NCBI GenBank assembly: GCA_016707685.1 | Contig: JADJHE010000012.1 | Location: 66,138 to 130,137 of the forward strand | Direction: 5' to 3' | DNA from: Bacteroidota bacterium | GTDB lineage: Bacteria; Bacteroidota; Bacteroidia; 2-12-FULL-35-15 | DNA: 64,000 bases | Part shown: positions 46,003-55,511 of the stretch, piece after piece | Numbering within the stretch: the first letter of the stretch is position 1 | Layout: every line of letters begins with the position of its first letter | Position numbers and translations under genes: made by a program | The notes under the pieces: model-generated | Seen by the model: the letters and a program-made list of their open reading frames with translations, nothing else | Databases searched by the model: none | Told to the model about the DNA's origin: nothing

Positions 46003-47031
46003 TTAGCTTTTCTTCAAGCTGTGCATAAACCACAAACAAGAAGCAAATAGGAAAAATGCGCCCATTTGATGCAATACACCTAATACAACAGGTACTGCAT
46101 ACAACAAAGTAATTACACCCAATAAAAATTGTCCTAATACCACCGCTAACATAATGGAAGATGTTTTGCGCTGCAAAGCATTCAAATTCAATTTGCGTGC
46201 TTTAAATGCAACTATAAACACCACTAGTGCTACTATCATTGCTAAATAGCGATGCACCAATTGAACCCCTGCTCCATTTTCTAAAAAGTTAATCCAAAAT
46301 GGATCAAATGAAGTGATGGTATCTGGAAAATATTCTTCACCCATTTTAGGAAATGTATTGTAAAACATTCCTGCCTTTAATCCCGCTACAAAAGCACCAT
46401 AAATAATTTGCAATACTACTAGTCCGAACATTACTTTTGAAAAACGAATAAGTTTTTTCATTTCATCAGTTGCAGTAATTCGAGTTGGATTTATTAAATC
46501 CAAAGCATACCATAACGTAAAACCAAAAACAGTAAATGCACTGATTAAATGTGCTGCCAGGCGGTAATGACTAACATGCGGTTCTTTTTGCAAACCACTT
46601 TTCACCATAAACCAACCTAAAAATCCTTGAAATGCACCCAGAGCAAGAAGCACAATCATTTTTCTCAACAACTCTTTATCAAAACGTTTTTTAATTAGGA
46701 AATAAAAAAATGGAAGAATAAATACCAAGCCAATGGTTCTACCTAAAAAACGATGAATGTATTCCCACCAATAAATGGATTTAAATTCTTCTAAACTAAA
46801 CTGATTATTGATAATTTGATATTCAGGACTCTGTTTGTATTTCTCGAAAGGAATTTGCCAGTCGGCATCACTCATAGGTGGCAATGATCCAACAATCATG
46901 TTCCACTCTACCATGGATAATCCTGAATGTGTGAGGCGTGTAATTCCACCTATTACAACCATTGCATAAATTAAAATACAACCTGATAATAACCAAATGA
47001 TTATTGCTTTGTGGGGGTTATTTTTTAGCAT
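46003..47031 (-). CDS. ctaA: Heme A synthase (COX15/CtaA)
   Basis: CtaA oxidises the C8 methyl of heme O to heme A for cytochrome oxidase in the inner membrane. The 342-aa protein has eight helices with paired histidines: GGITRLTHSGLSMVEW, EYIHRFLGRT, SHYRLAAHLISAF, QLVHRYLAMIVA and LGVLHQMGAFFLF. DWQIPFEKYKQSPEYQIIN is a loop shared with mitochondrial COX15. A minus-strand TAACTTTG box (47057-47064) is a possible promoter. No other oxidase genes are in the window. Confidence 0.93.
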   Translation of the reverse strand: MLKNNPHKAIIIWLLSGCILIYAMVVIGGITRLTHSGLSMVEWNMIVGSLPPMSDADWQIPFEKYKQSPEYQIINNQFSLEEFKSIYWWEYIHRFLGRTIGLVFILPFFYFLIKKRFDKELLRKMIVLLALGAFQGFLGWFMVKSGLQKEPHVSHYRLAAHLISAFTVFGFTLWYALDLINPTRITATDEMKKLIRFSKVMFGLVVLQIIYGAFVAGLKAGMFYNTFPKMGEEYFPDTITSFDPFWINFLENGAGVQLVHRYLAMIVALVVFIVAFKARKLNLNALQRKTSSIMLAVVLGQFLLGVITLLYAVPVVLGVLHQMGAFFLFASCLWFMHSLKKS

Positions 47032-47138
47032 AACTGATTTATAAATAATTACTGTACAAAGTTAATAATAGTTTTGTTGCACAATATTTAATAATAAGTT
47101 TTAGTTTTATACTCAGAAACACAATTTCCCCCAATCCA

Positions 47139-47801
47139 ATGAAAAAAACAATTCTACTTAGCATGCTGCTAATTGCTAACATTAGCTATGCACAGGAACC
47201 TGAAAAACTGGACAAAGAAAGTGGTTATTTTCAACTCGGTATCCGAAATACACTCAGTGCTTTTAGTGATGATGGTGCCAATGGTTTTGGATATGGCGGC
47301 CAATACCGAATCCGAGTACTCAGTCGTTTAAATACGGATTGGTATATGGATTATATCACAACGGATATTTCGGGAGTAGCTCGAAGAGTAGATTGGCATA
47401 TTGGCTGGAGCGTTTTGGCGTATCCTTTTAATTATGAAACAACAAAAGGCAAAGTTGTTCCTTACATTTTAGCAGGCCATTGCTTTGATTATACAAAAGT
47501 ATCAAAAAACAAATCAGACTTTTACCTCGATAAATTTAGCAGTGCTGTCCAAGCTGGATTAGGGGCTCATTACAATGTAACCGACCGCATGGACATTTCA
47601 CTAACAGCACAATACATGATGCATTTAGGATACGATGTTAAAGCAGAGGTTTTTGAATTGGATGGAAACAAAGATGTATTGGTTACAAAAGAAAGAAACA
47701 GAGGTGTTGAAGGGCATATGCTGATTAACATGAGTTTAAATTTTCGTTTATTCGACATGTGGGATCAACATAGTAAAAGAAAAAACAAATCACGTCAATA
47801 A
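47139..47801 (+). CDS. Putative outer-membrane beta-barrel protein
   Basis: 220 aa with a cleavable signal (MKKTILLSMLLIANISYAQ). The rest alternates polar and hydrophobic residues in strand-length segments, with aromatic girdles (GYFQLGIRNTLSAFSDDG, YRIRVLSRLNTDWYMDYI, GLGAHYNVTDRMDISLTAQYMMH, GHMLINMSLNFRLF). This is the pattern of small 8- to 10-strand barrels. No named family is recognised. The next gene, 12 nt later, encodes a similar protein. Confidence 0.7.
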   Translation: MKKTILLSMLLIANISYAQEPEKLDKESGYFQLGIRNTLSAFSDDGANGFGYGGQYRIRVLSRLNTDWYMDYITTDISGVARRVDWHIGWSVLAYPFNYETTKGKVVPYILAGHCFDYTKVSKNKSDFYLDKFSSAVQAGLGAHYNVTDRMDISLTAQYMMHLGYDVKAEVFELDGNKDVLVTKERNRGVEGHMLINMSLNFRLFDMWDQHSKRKNKSRQ

Positions 47802-47813
47802 AACTATTCTACT

Positions 47814-48440
47814 ATGAAAAAAATAGCTTCAATTGTGTTGGTGATTTTAGGCATCTCATCGGCATTCGCTCAATACGAGAAAAAACAATTTATACGTAAA
47901 CATTTAATTCGTGCAGATGGTTCCATTGTTTCGGGCTACATGTATCGAAGTGCAATTAGAAATGTACATGTAAATGGAAATTTAGAATATTATGTCGATA
48001 ACACCTTGTCAATAAGAGGTGATGCAAACTATTTATTAGGGAGTAATGGCATTTCTGATTCTATGGGATTTATACACAATCATTCGGTTATGCTTGGGCC
48101 TGTTTTCCATTTTAAAACAAAAGGACACTTTGACCCTTACTTTATATTACAACCAGGTATTGCATATACCCAATCGTATAAACAACGATTTACAGAAGAT
48201 TTGGACAATACAGATGGGCGCATCAATTATCCTGGAGTTTTAAGTCCGATCGGAACCGCTGGCTTTGGATTTAATTATTATTTCCAACGATTTGCCCATT
48301 TGTTTTTAGAAACCCGTTATGTCTATGGGCAACATTTAGCACAAGCACCACATCCCTTATCACTCGAAGAAGTTAGAATTACCTTCGGACTAGGCTTTAA
48401 TGTGTTTGTTGTAAAAGAGAAAAAAACACCAACCTCCTAA
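47814..48440 (+). CDS. Putative outer-membrane beta-barrel protein
   Basis: 208 aa with a signal peptide ending SSAFAQ. Amphipathic strands such as NLEYYVDNTLSIRGDANYLLG, HSVMLGPVFHFKTKGHFDPYFILQPGIAY and LFLETRYVYGQHL indicate a barrel; VRITFGLGFNVFV near the end is a likely last strand. It follows the previous barrel gene by 12 nt, and both end at the terminator at 48441. Function is unknown. Confidence 0.7.
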   Translation: MKKIASIVLVILGISSAFAQYEKKQFIRKHLIRADGSIVSGYMYRSAIRNVHVNGNLEYYVDNTLSIRGDANYLLGSNGISDSMGFIHNHSVMLGPVFHFKTKGHFDPYFILQPGIAYTQSYKQRFTEDLDNTDGRINYPGVLSPIGTAGFGFNYYFQRFAHLFLETRYVYGQHLAQAPHPLSLEEVRITFGLGFNVFVVKEKKTPTS

Positions 48441-48483
48441 AAAAGAAAAGGCTTTGAATAAAATTCAAAGCCTTTTCTTTTTT
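48441..48483. terminator. Bidirectional terminator
   Basis: A 19-bp perfect stem (48441-48459 with 48463-48481), core AAAAGGCTTTGAAT, loop AAA, T-rich on both strands. It serves the barrel genes and the converging plug gene. Confidence 0.9.
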
Positions 48484-48495
48484 CAATTTCAAACA

Positions 48496-49268
48496 TTACT
48501 GTGTATCTGTTTCTACATCTGGCATTACAGCCTCCGCTTTATTTCTAGTTCTGATTTCTTTTCTTCTCATTTCCACCTTATACTCCTTTGTAGTAATAAT
48601 TACTAATCCTCCAGTACAATCGCCATATTCTGCTGGAACGCCACCAGTAAGTACTTCAATCCCAGAAATACCCATTCCCGGTACTGCTGCACTGCCAATA
48701 ACTTTATTTCCATCAACATAATACAAGGTACTACCTGAGCGCGAACCACGCACATACAAATCTTTTCCATCATCTGTTGCCAATACACCGGGTGTTACCG
48801 CAGTTATAATGGAAACAATATCTCCTTTTGTAGCAGCCATGTGTTCAATTTGATCATGTGAGATAGCTGTAACTGTTGAATAAGTAGGATTTATAATCGA
48901 TTCTTTATACTCTGCTGTAACAACTACCGTATTCATCAAATTCTCAGACGGTTTCATTTTAAAATTTACGGAAGCCGCTTTTGCTGGACTTAGCTTAACA
49001 TGTTTTGTTAATTGAGAACTATAACCCATATAAGATGCTTTTAAATTAAACTCACCTCTACATTGTGTTTTAATAGGAAATAACCTTTGTCATCTGTTGT
49101 TGTTCCTCCAACAAGAATCGTGTCATCTAATAATGTAATTGTAGCAAAAAGCAAGGGTGCTCCTTTTTCATCCACAACAGTTCCTTTGATTATACTTAAA
49201 TCTTGTGCCGATAAAGCTGCTGTAAACATAAATGATACGAATACGGCTACTATTTTAATTGTTTTCAT
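48496..49268 (-). CDS. Barrel-less TonB-receptor-like protein (CarboxypepD_reg + plug), frameshifted as read
   Basis: The signal peptide (MKTIKIVAVFVSFMFTAALSAQ) is followed by a CarboxypepD_reg-like domain (IIKGTVVDEKGAPLLFATITLLDD) and a TonB plug domain (NTVVVTAEYKESI, then ITAVTPGVLATDDGKDLYVRGSR, and GVPAEYGDCTGGLVIITTK). It stops there with a polar tail; the 500-plus-residue barrel of TonB receptors is absent. One base must be added to the AAA at 49078-49080 to join the two halves (257 aa). It lies tail-to-tail with the barrel genes and head-to-head with the ECF sigma gene, so surface signalling is conceivable. Confidence 0.75.
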
Positions 49269-49527
49269 AGTTAATGTATTTAAAGTTAATATTAGTAAGG
49301 GGCGCTTTCCTCTTGGTTTTGACATAAAGACGAAAGCCCTTTCGGTATTCCATAAAATTTATAAAACTATTTCTGAAATTGAATCAACTACCATTTAATC
49401 AGAAAAACGACCGTTTATTCATCCTCGCTAACAAAAAAGAACAATTTGGGTACAACCGTGTGGAATCTGAATTTTTTTGCGTCCTAGTTTCAAGAACCGA
49501 TTCCGGAAAACAGAAAAACATCGGCTT

Positions 49528-50097
49528 ATGAGTTACGCTACTTCAAATTTAAATCATCACACCGACCTAGAGCTTGTTGCTCTTTATAAATCATCGAACG
49601 ATAAATTATATGTTGGTGAACTTTATAAACGCTATACGCACTTGGTTTTAGGGATGTGTATTCAATACTATAAAGACAAAGAATTGGCAAAAGATGCTGT
49701 TATTCAAATTTTCGAAAAGTTCTTTTGAGAATTACAAAAAAGAGAAGTAGAAAATTTTAAAGCATGGTTAAGTTTTGTGGTTCGCAACTATTGCATTTCT
49801 GAATTGCGAAAAATAAAAACCCAACAAGAGCGAATTTCCGATTATCAGTATTTAAACATTCAGGATAAAGAAGAAGTAGCAGAAGATATAAAAGAGGAGT
49901 CATTACAAATTGAAAAACTAGAACATGCATTGAATGAGTTGAATCCATTTCAAAAAAAATGCATTGAACTTTTTTATTATAAAAACATGAGTTATACTGA
50001 AATTGTAGCCATAACAGGATACTCTGCTAATGAAGTAAAAAGTTATATCCAAAATGGAAAAAGAAATTTAAAAACATTACTTACTAGTTCTAAATAA
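49528..50097 (+). CDS. ECF-type RNA polymerase sigma factor with an in-frame TGA
   Basis: Sigma-70 region 2 is YVGELYKRYTHLVLGMCIQYYKDKELAKDAVIQIFEKFF, and region 4 is LNELNPFQKKCIELFYYKNMSYTEIVAITGYSANEVKSYIQNGKRNLKTLL, a helix-turn-helix. The two lie in one frame, with a TGA at 49726-49728 between FEKFF and ELQKREVENFKAW. Other genes here use TGA as stop, so recoding is unlikely. It is a nonsense mutation or a one-base error. A zinc-finger/TPR protein, likely its anti-sigma factor, begins 8 nt later. Confidence 0.8.
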
Positions 50098-50105
50098 TCA
50101 TCCCT

Positions 50106-51146
50106 ATGCAACTAACGTGTTTAACATACGAGCAACTTTCTTCTTATACCGACAATACAATCAATTTGTCGGAAAAAGAATCACTCTATAAACATATTTC
50201 ACAATGTGAACTATGTTCCTGCGCAGTTAATGGATTTGCAGCAATGCCATTTACAGAAAATGAGCTTGTTGCCATAAATCAAATCGTTGATGTAAAATCA
50301 AATGCATCCGCTTCAAATTCATTAACACTTGCACAGGTTTTTATTGCTACACTTTCAATAGCATCTATTTTTGGTGTTTATTTCATAAGCAATGCAATAC
50401 ACAGTCCTGTTGAAAAGCCAATACTTACGACTGAAACAAAATGGGAACAACCATTGGAAATAGCAATACCCACAAAAGAAGTAGTAAAAAAAGAAAATAA
50501 ACTGATCAAAACAGTTTCGGCTATACCTAAAAAGCAATTGCAAAACAATTCGGCTTCACTTGAATTGATTCCTACAATAACTACAAAGGAAATTACTGGC
50601 CTAAATGAATCAACGAAAGAAACAATTGTACCAATCAGCAATTCAAGCATCATTTATATTTATGATTTAAAAGTGAGTGATTATAACAATCTCTATTTTG
50701 GAAGAAGTAATAAAAAAATCATTTATACAGGAACTCCTGTTTTTAAAGAGCATAGCAAAAGTAACAGTTCAGAGTTGGATGAAGACAATCTAGAATCCAT
50801 TGCAGCCAATCAAGTACTAAAAAAAGGCTTAGCTGCTTTTAATAAAGGAGAATTCGTAATGGCCTTAGGTGATTTCAATACACTACTTACACTAAACAAA
50901 GAAGATGTAAATGCATTATTTTATGCTGGATTATCACATTACAACAATGGTAATTATATAAAAGCTGCTGATTATTTTAATAAGACCACAAAAAATAAAA
51001 ACAATGCATTTTACCAAGAAGCACAATGGTATTTAGCACAGAGTTATGACAAAACTGGAGATAAAGAAAAAGCGAATGAACTTTATGTGCTGATTACAAA
51101 AGAAAATGGTTTTTATAAAGATAAAGCCAAAGAAAAAATCAAATAA
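50106..51146 (+). CDS. Putative anti-sigma factor fused to TPRs
   Basis: 346 aa. The N-terminus has a zf-HC2-like zinc-binding pattern (TYEQLSSYTDNT...LYKHISQCELC, His-x3-Cys-x2-Cys), used by anti-sigma factors to hold ECF sigmas. One membrane helix follows (LAQVFIATLSIASIFGVYFIS). The outer part has a Lys/Thr-rich linker and then TPRs (ALNKGEFVMALGDFNTLLTLNKEDVNALFYAGLSHYNNGNYIKAADYF type). It follows the sigma gene by 8 nt and ends at a strong terminator. The fusion of a zinc finger to periplasmic TPRs is notable. Confidence 0.72.
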   Translation: MQLTCLTYEQLSSYTDNTINLSEKESLYKHISQCELCSCAVNGFAAMPFTENELVAINQIVDVKSNASASNSLTLAQVFIATLSIASIFGVYFISNAIHSPVEKPILTTETKWEQPLEIAIPTKEVVKKENKLIKTVSAIPKKQLQNNSASLELIPTITTKEITGLNESTKETIVPISNSSIIYIYDLKVSDYNNLYFGRSNKKIIYTGTPVFKEHSKSNSSELDEDNLESIAANQVLKKGLAAFNKGEFVMALGDFNTLLTLNKEDVNALFYAGLSHYNNGNYIKAADYFNKTTKNKNNAFYQEAQWYLAQSYDKTGDKEKANELYVLITKENGFYKDKAKEKIK

Positions 51147-51175
51147 AAAAAGCTCGGTAGTACCGAGCTTTTTTT
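51145..51175. terminator. Bidirectional terminator
   Basis: Seven A, GCTCGG, TAGTA, CCGAGC and seven T make a strong hairpin directly at the end of the TPR gene and next to the converging gene. Confidence 0.9.
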
Positions 51176-51176
51176 A

Positions 51177-52418
51177 TTATTTGTTTGCTTCTGATCGTTT
51201 TTTCTGTTCATTCAAAAAGGCTTCTGTTCCAGCTACTAATCGCTTCTCTTTAGCCGACAATTTGAATGTTTGAAGTTTAAAAATAGTCTCTTGTGCTTTC
51301 GAAAAATTATTTAACCAAACATAAGCTTCGCATAAATTCATTAATAATGCTTCTGTTACATTTTCATTCACACGTGCCTTTTTACTTTTGAGATTACTTT
51401 CCTTTAATGCATTTTCCCATTTTGCTATGGCAGCATTTAACGACTCTGCCCCTTGGTTAAATGTAGCAGCTTGACCAATAACCGCATAGCCACTTTTTGC
51501 AGCAACCAAAGCCTCTTTCAAATCTTCGTATTTTGCTTTTGCATCAACAAATGCTACCGCTGCGTATCTTGTTTGTGGCATATAACCATAGCTATTATTA
51601 ATTTGCTCATTGATCATTTTCAAATTATCAACGATTACTTTTTCTTGAATAGAAACAATATCTGATTTCTTTTGGGTTAACCAATAGGCATCTAATTCAG
51701 CTTGTGTTAAAAATGATTTTGATTTAAAACTTGCATAATTCATGCTTGGTGCAAAAGTTTCATCAATTATGTATTTACCATCCGGTTGTAGAATTTTCAT
51801 TTTTACAAGATGACGATAATTAAATTGGTATAAATAATAAACGACATCGGTGTATTTGCCATCCTCACCCTTCACTTGTTTCTTTTCTGTTCCAAGTGTA
51901 GCTTCTTGGTATTCGAAACCACCTAAATTTAATTGAATAATGGCTGCCTTCTCTGGCAAACGATTAAAACCTTCCAATTTAATATTTTGAGATGAAAGCA
52001 ATTCGGTATTGATTGTTTTATCATACAACGGCTCCACAACTGGTGTTCTAATTGGAGCTGGTTGAGGAATAAAAGTTGGTTTTGGTGTTACCGCTTGTTG
52101 TTGTGGTGTTAATCGAAACCAAACGTTCAACTGATTTTCTACATTCAAGGAATCTTGTTTACGTGTTTCCCAATATTTTTTTGAAGATGTCAGATATTCT
52201 AAGTCGGCAGCCTTTAAACTTGCTTCGTAGCTTGCTTTTAATTGCTGGTTTTTGGCTAAATAATCTTCAACCATTATTACTTGGTAATTTTTCACCATTT
52301 TATTTAATGGTGTTAATGGCAAGCGGGTATAATCCACCTTTACGTTTGCATAGTCAATGTCTTGAGCAAAAGCTGCAAAAGACAGAAAGAGACATAGGTA
52401 AGTAATTGATTTTTTCAT
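51177..52418 (-). CDS. Secreted protein of unknown function
   Basis: 413 aa with a signal peptide (MKKSITYLCLFLSFAAFAQ). No family is recognised. A Pro-rich stretch (TPKPTFIPQPAPIRTPVVEP) divides an N-terminal helical part from a section with beta strands (AAIIQLNLGGFEYQEATLG, YLYQFNYRHLVKMKILQPDGKYIIDE). The C-terminal 150 residues are helical and end with a TPR-like pair (ALLMNLCEAYVWLNNFSKAQETIFKL). It is probably periplasmic. Confidence 0.75.
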   Translation of the reverse strand: MKKSITYLCLFLSFAAFAQDIDYANVKVDYTRLPLTPLNKMVKNYQVIMVEDYLAKNQQLKASYEASLKAADLEYLTSSKKYWETRKQDSLNVENQLNVWFRLTPQQQAVTPKPTFIPQPAPIRTPVVEPLYDKTINTELLSSQNIKLEGFNRLPEKAAIIQLNLGGFEYQEATLGTEKKQVKGEDGKYTDVVYYLYQFNYRHLVKMKILQPDGKYIIDETFAPSMNYASFKSKSFLTQAELDAYWLTQKKSDIVSIQEKVIVDNLKMINEQINNSYGYMPQTRYAAVAFVDAKAKYEDLKEALVAAKSGYAVIGQAATFNQGAESLNAAIAKWENALKESNLKSKKARVNENVTEALLMNLCEAYVWLNNFSKAQETIFKLQTFKLSAKEKRLVAGTEAFLNEQKKRSEANK

Positions 52419-52579
52419 GTTATTAAATTTTAAAGCACTACAATATTACAATTTTATTGCCACAATTTTTTCTTAAAATATAACTGTAACACTAAAGAAA
52501 AGTGATTTCATTTGCCACTAATTTAACTAAAAAACAGTTAAGGTCAAAACAAGATAATTTCATACATTTATAGCATAAA

Positions 52580-53548
52580 ATGAAAGAAAGCGAAAAACTT
52601 TTCCAAGATGGGATCATTAATTCGGAGCAAGTCGCTAGCATTAATGATTACGAGCAAAGCAAACCCATGTCGGTTTTTTGGGAGTTGCGCACCATCCTTT
52701 ATTTAGGTGTGTTACTTTTTACCTCTGGTGTTGGAATACTTATTTATCAAAATATAGACACCATTGGTCATCAAGCTATTTTGGGATTAATTTTATTGAG
52801 CTGTGCTGCTTGCTTTTATTATGGATATAAAAACAGATTGCCATATTCACACGAGCAAGTAAAATTTGAATCTCCTTTTTTTGATTACATCATTTTATTA
52901 GGAAGCATTTTGTTTGGTATTTTCATTGGGTATTTTCAATACCAATACTCCATCTTCGGAACACATTATGGATTAGCAACATTATTCCCCACTGCCGTCT
53001 TCTTTTTTTGCGCTTATTTTTTCGACCACAAAGGTATTTTATCATTAGCAATTAGTGGCTTAGCCGCTTGGGCAGGACTATCGGTTACACCCTTACAATT
53101 ATTGGAAGGAAACGATTTTTCTTCTTTAGGAATTATCCTTACAGCGATAGCTTTGGGATTAGTGATTGCAAGCTTTGCCTATTATTCGGAAACAAAAAAC
53201 ATTAAAAAACACTTTGCTTTTAGCTATAATAATTTTGCCATCAATATCTTATCAGTTGGAACATTGGCTGCTTTGTTCGAATTTGATTTAAAACCTTTAA
53301 GCTTTTTATTGTTAGCGGGCATCTGTTTCTATTATATAAAATACGCTATTAAATACCAGTCATTTTTATTTCTGCTTCTATCTGTTATTTATGGATACAT
53401 TGGCTTTACCTATGCCTTTTTCAATACCATCGTAAGTTTTAATAGTGAGTTAGGCGTGCTCATGGGATTCTTTTATGTTATGGCCTCTTGTGCTGGAATT
53501 GTTTTATTTTTTATTTTTTACAAACGCATTTTAGGAATTAAGAAATGA
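52580..53548 (+). CDS. DUF2157-like polytopic membrane protein
   Basis: 322 aa. The soluble N-terminus (ESEKLFQDGIINSEQVASINDYEQSK) is followed by about nine helices, as in the DUF2157 membrane proteins of bacteria, for which no function is established. ELRTILYLGVLLFTSGVGILIYQN is the first helix. Its stop overlaps the next gene (ATGA), which encodes another multi-helix protein of like size, so they probably work as a pair. Confidence 0.72.
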   Translation: MKESEKLFQDGIINSEQVASINDYEQSKPMSVFWELRTILYLGVLLFTSGVGILIYQNIDTIGHQAILGLILLSCAACFYYGYKNRLPYSHEQVKFESPFFDYIILLGSILFGIFIGYFQYQYSIFGTHYGLATLFPTAVFFFCAYFFDHKGILSLAISGLAAWAGLSVTPLQLLEGNDFSSLGIILTAIALGLVIASFAYYSETKNIKKHFAFSYNNFAINILSVGTLAALFEFDLKPLSFLLLAGICFYYIKYAIKYQSFLFLLLSVIYGYIGFTYAFFNTIVSFNSELGVLMGFFYVMASCAGIVLFFIFYKRILGIKK

Positions 53549-54741
53549 TCGCCTATAACCAAGAATTCATAACTAATTTAGCGCTTGTAAAAAAGGCAAA
53601 ACAATGGTATGCTCGAAACTTTATTTCGGATGCACAAATGGCTGCCATTCAAAAAAAATATCATACGGATTTTTATAACCCCAATTTATTTGTAAAAATT
53701 GGTTTGTTCATTTTTACAAGTATTGCCGTAAGTGCAGCACTTGGATTCTACACCTTATTTTGTTTTACGGCTAGTAATGGTCTTGAACTCTCCGATTCAT
53801 TCCCTATTTTCACCTGTATCTTTTTTGCATTGCTTTGCATTGGTGGCTTGGAATTATTCATTCGTAATAAACTCATTTACCGTTCGGGAGTGGATGAAGC
53901 ACTTTTGTATTCTGCATTGGGATTTATTTTATCGGGCATATTATTTAGCATAGATGATGATAGCACCAATGGAATGCTTGTTACCTCTATTTTATTTTTA
54001 CCTTTTCTAATCGCTGCAAGCATTCGTTACATCGACACCATTGCATCTATTTTTACAGTATTATGTGTTTACACGCTTTTCTTTTTGTTTTTACTTAAAC
54101 TGGGTGATATCGCTAAATTAATAATGCCATTTGCATTGATGATTTTATCGGCTGTCATTTACTTTATTGCAAAAAAACAAAAACAGAAAGCATTTCTTCT
54201 CCCTTGGAAAAACTGTTTAATTGCTGCAGAATGCATTGCTATGATTGTGTTTTATCTTTCTTGCAATTATTATGTAATACGCGAAAGTAGTATTGAGTTT
54301 TTTGATATGGAATTAGCCATTGGTGAAGATATTCCACTTGCATTTGTATTCTATTTTCTGACGGCAAGTATTCCGTTGTTATATGTTTTTATGGGATTAA
54401 AAAACAAAGACAAAATAAGCTTATGGATTGGACTATTGCTAGTGACAATTGCTGTACTTACGTTCAAATACTATTTTAGTTTGGGGCATCCTGAAATTAC
54501 ATTAACCATTGCGGGAATCATCATGATTTTCATTGCGTATTTCTCTATCCGCTATTTAAAAATGGATAAACATGGCATTACCTTCAAAGAAGATATTGAT
54601 GAAGATAATTTCTTAAAAACAAATGCAGAAGCGTTACTTGTAGCGCAAAGTTTTTCACAACAAGTGCATACACCTCAACAACCAGAAAACAATCTTGGAG
54701 GCGGCAATTTTGGTGGTGCTGGCTCGGGAGAAAAGTATTAA
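53545..54741 (+). CDS. Polytopic membrane protein with Gly-rich C-terminus
   Basis: 398 aa: a soluble start (VKKAKQWYARNFISDAQMAAIQKKYH), about ten helices and a short cytosolic tail ending GGGNFGGAGSGEKY. The pattern of a short soluble head before the helices parallels the upstream DUF2157-like protein, with which it overlaps by 4 bases; the two may be ancient relatives. It may belong to DUF4401, often paired with DUF2157, but I cannot confirm that from the sequence. Confidence 0.7.
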   Translation: MIAYNQEFITNLALVKKAKQWYARNFISDAQMAAIQKKYHTDFYNPNLFVKIGLFIFTSIAVSAALGFYTLFCFTASNGLELSDSFPIFTCIFFALLCIGGLELFIRNKLIYRSGVDEALLYSALGFILSGILFSIDDDSTNGMLVTSILFLPFLIAASIRYIDTIASIFTVLCVYTLFFLFLLKLGDIAKLIMPFALMILSAVIYFIAKKQKQKAFLLPWKNCLIAAECIAMIVFYLSCNYYVIRESSIEFFDMELAIGEDIPLAFVFYFLTASIPLLYVFMGLKNKDKISLWIGLLLVTIAVLTFKYYFSLGHPEITLTIAGIIMIFIAYFSIRYLKMDKHGITFKEDIDEDNFLKTNAEALLVAQSFSQQVHTPQQPENNLGGGNFGGAGSGEKY

Positions 54742-54810
54742 ATAGAATTGAGCTTATTTTTAAGCGACTCAATTTATGTCGGAATTATTTTATACTATGC
54801 TTCTAAAAAA

Positions 54811-54840
54811 GCTCTCGCAGGTGATAACACCTGCGAGGGC
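54811..54840. repeat. Palindromic element, copy 1 (GCTCTCGCAGGTG arm)
   Basis: GCTCTCGCAGGTG (54811-54823) and CACCTGCGAGGGC (54828-54840) pair around ATAA with one T-G wobble. Preceded by a run of A. Confidence 0.8.
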
Positions 54841-54926
54841 TGGAATTAGAATTGAGTTACTATTTAAGGTGGATCAATTCATGGCGTGCTGAATGCTATC
54901 CAAAGTTTGTAAAAGGGAGTTAAAAA

Positions 54927-54956
54927 GCCCTCGCAGGTGATAACACCTGCGAGGGC
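54927..54956. repeat. Palindromic element, copy 2 (GCCCTCGCAGGTG arm)
   Basis: GCCCTCGCAGGTG (54927-54939) and CACCTGCGAGGGC (54944-54956) pair perfectly around ATAA, 116 bp after copy 1. A worn copy is visible at about 55568-55590. Confidence 0.85.
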
Positions 54957-54980
54957 GAATAGATTTATTTTCCTTTTATT

Positions 54981-55511
54981 TTATATCCTATTTGTTTCCT
55001 TGGTTTCGTTTTTTCGTTTTTCGTTTTTCTCTAATAACTCATCTAAATACTGAAATACAATTTCCATGTTTTTATCATGATTGTCTACTTTCTTTTTAAT
55101 CTTTTCTATTTCCAATCGTAGTTCTGTATTATCTGCTAACATTTGACGAATGCCTGTGAATATGCGCATGATTTGAATATTTACAGCTATGGCTTGTTTG
55201 CTGTTTAAAACAGAAGACAACATTAAAACACCGTGTTCTGTGAAAGCCATTGGCAAATATTTTGAGTGTTGCCCTCTTTTTAAGGTGCCAATTTGGCTCC
55301 TTAAAACATCATACTCTGATTGTGTTAGTTCAAACATAAAATCATCTGGAAATCTGTCGATATTTCTGTTTACTTGTCGCTTGAGTTGTTTTGTTTCAAC
55401 ATTATACAACTCAGCTAAATCACTATCCAGCATTACTTTTTGGTTTCTAATGAAATAGATTTTATTCATTACTAGTTCATCAGGTATAACAAAAAGTCCT
55501 TTAGGTAACAA
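54981..55511 (-). CDS. ORF6N domain-containing DNA-binding protein
   Basis: 176 aa from a TTG. IPDELVMNKIYFIRNQKVMLDSDLAELYNVETKQLKRQVNRNIDRFPDDFMFEL followed by YLPMAFTEHGVLMLSSVLNSKQAI is the ORF6N (KilA-N-related) domain, found in phage antirepressors and in many Bacteroidota chromosomes. The C-terminus is a coiled coil (LEIEKIKKKVDNHDKNMEIVFQYLDELLEKNEKRK). The ATG at 55469 would cut off part of the domain. No phage genes flank it; palindromes do, on both sides. It may be an isolated mobile-element remnant. Confidence 0.82.
   Translation of the reverse strand: MLPKGLFVIPDELVMNKIYFIRNQKVMLDSDLAELYNVETKQLKRQVNRNIDRFPDDFMFELTQSEYDVLRSQIGTLKRGQHSKYLPMAFTEHGVLMLSSVLNSKQAIAVNIQIMRIFTGIRQMLADNTELRLEIEKIKKKVDNHDKNMEIVFQYLDELLEKNEKRKNETKETNRI

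Noticed and set aside
49726..49728. Selenocysteine or programmed read-through at the TGA in the sigma factor
   Set aside because: The place is not a catalytic cysteine, no selenocysteine-insertion hairpin is apparent just downstream, and no sel genes are seen; nonsense change or error is simpler.
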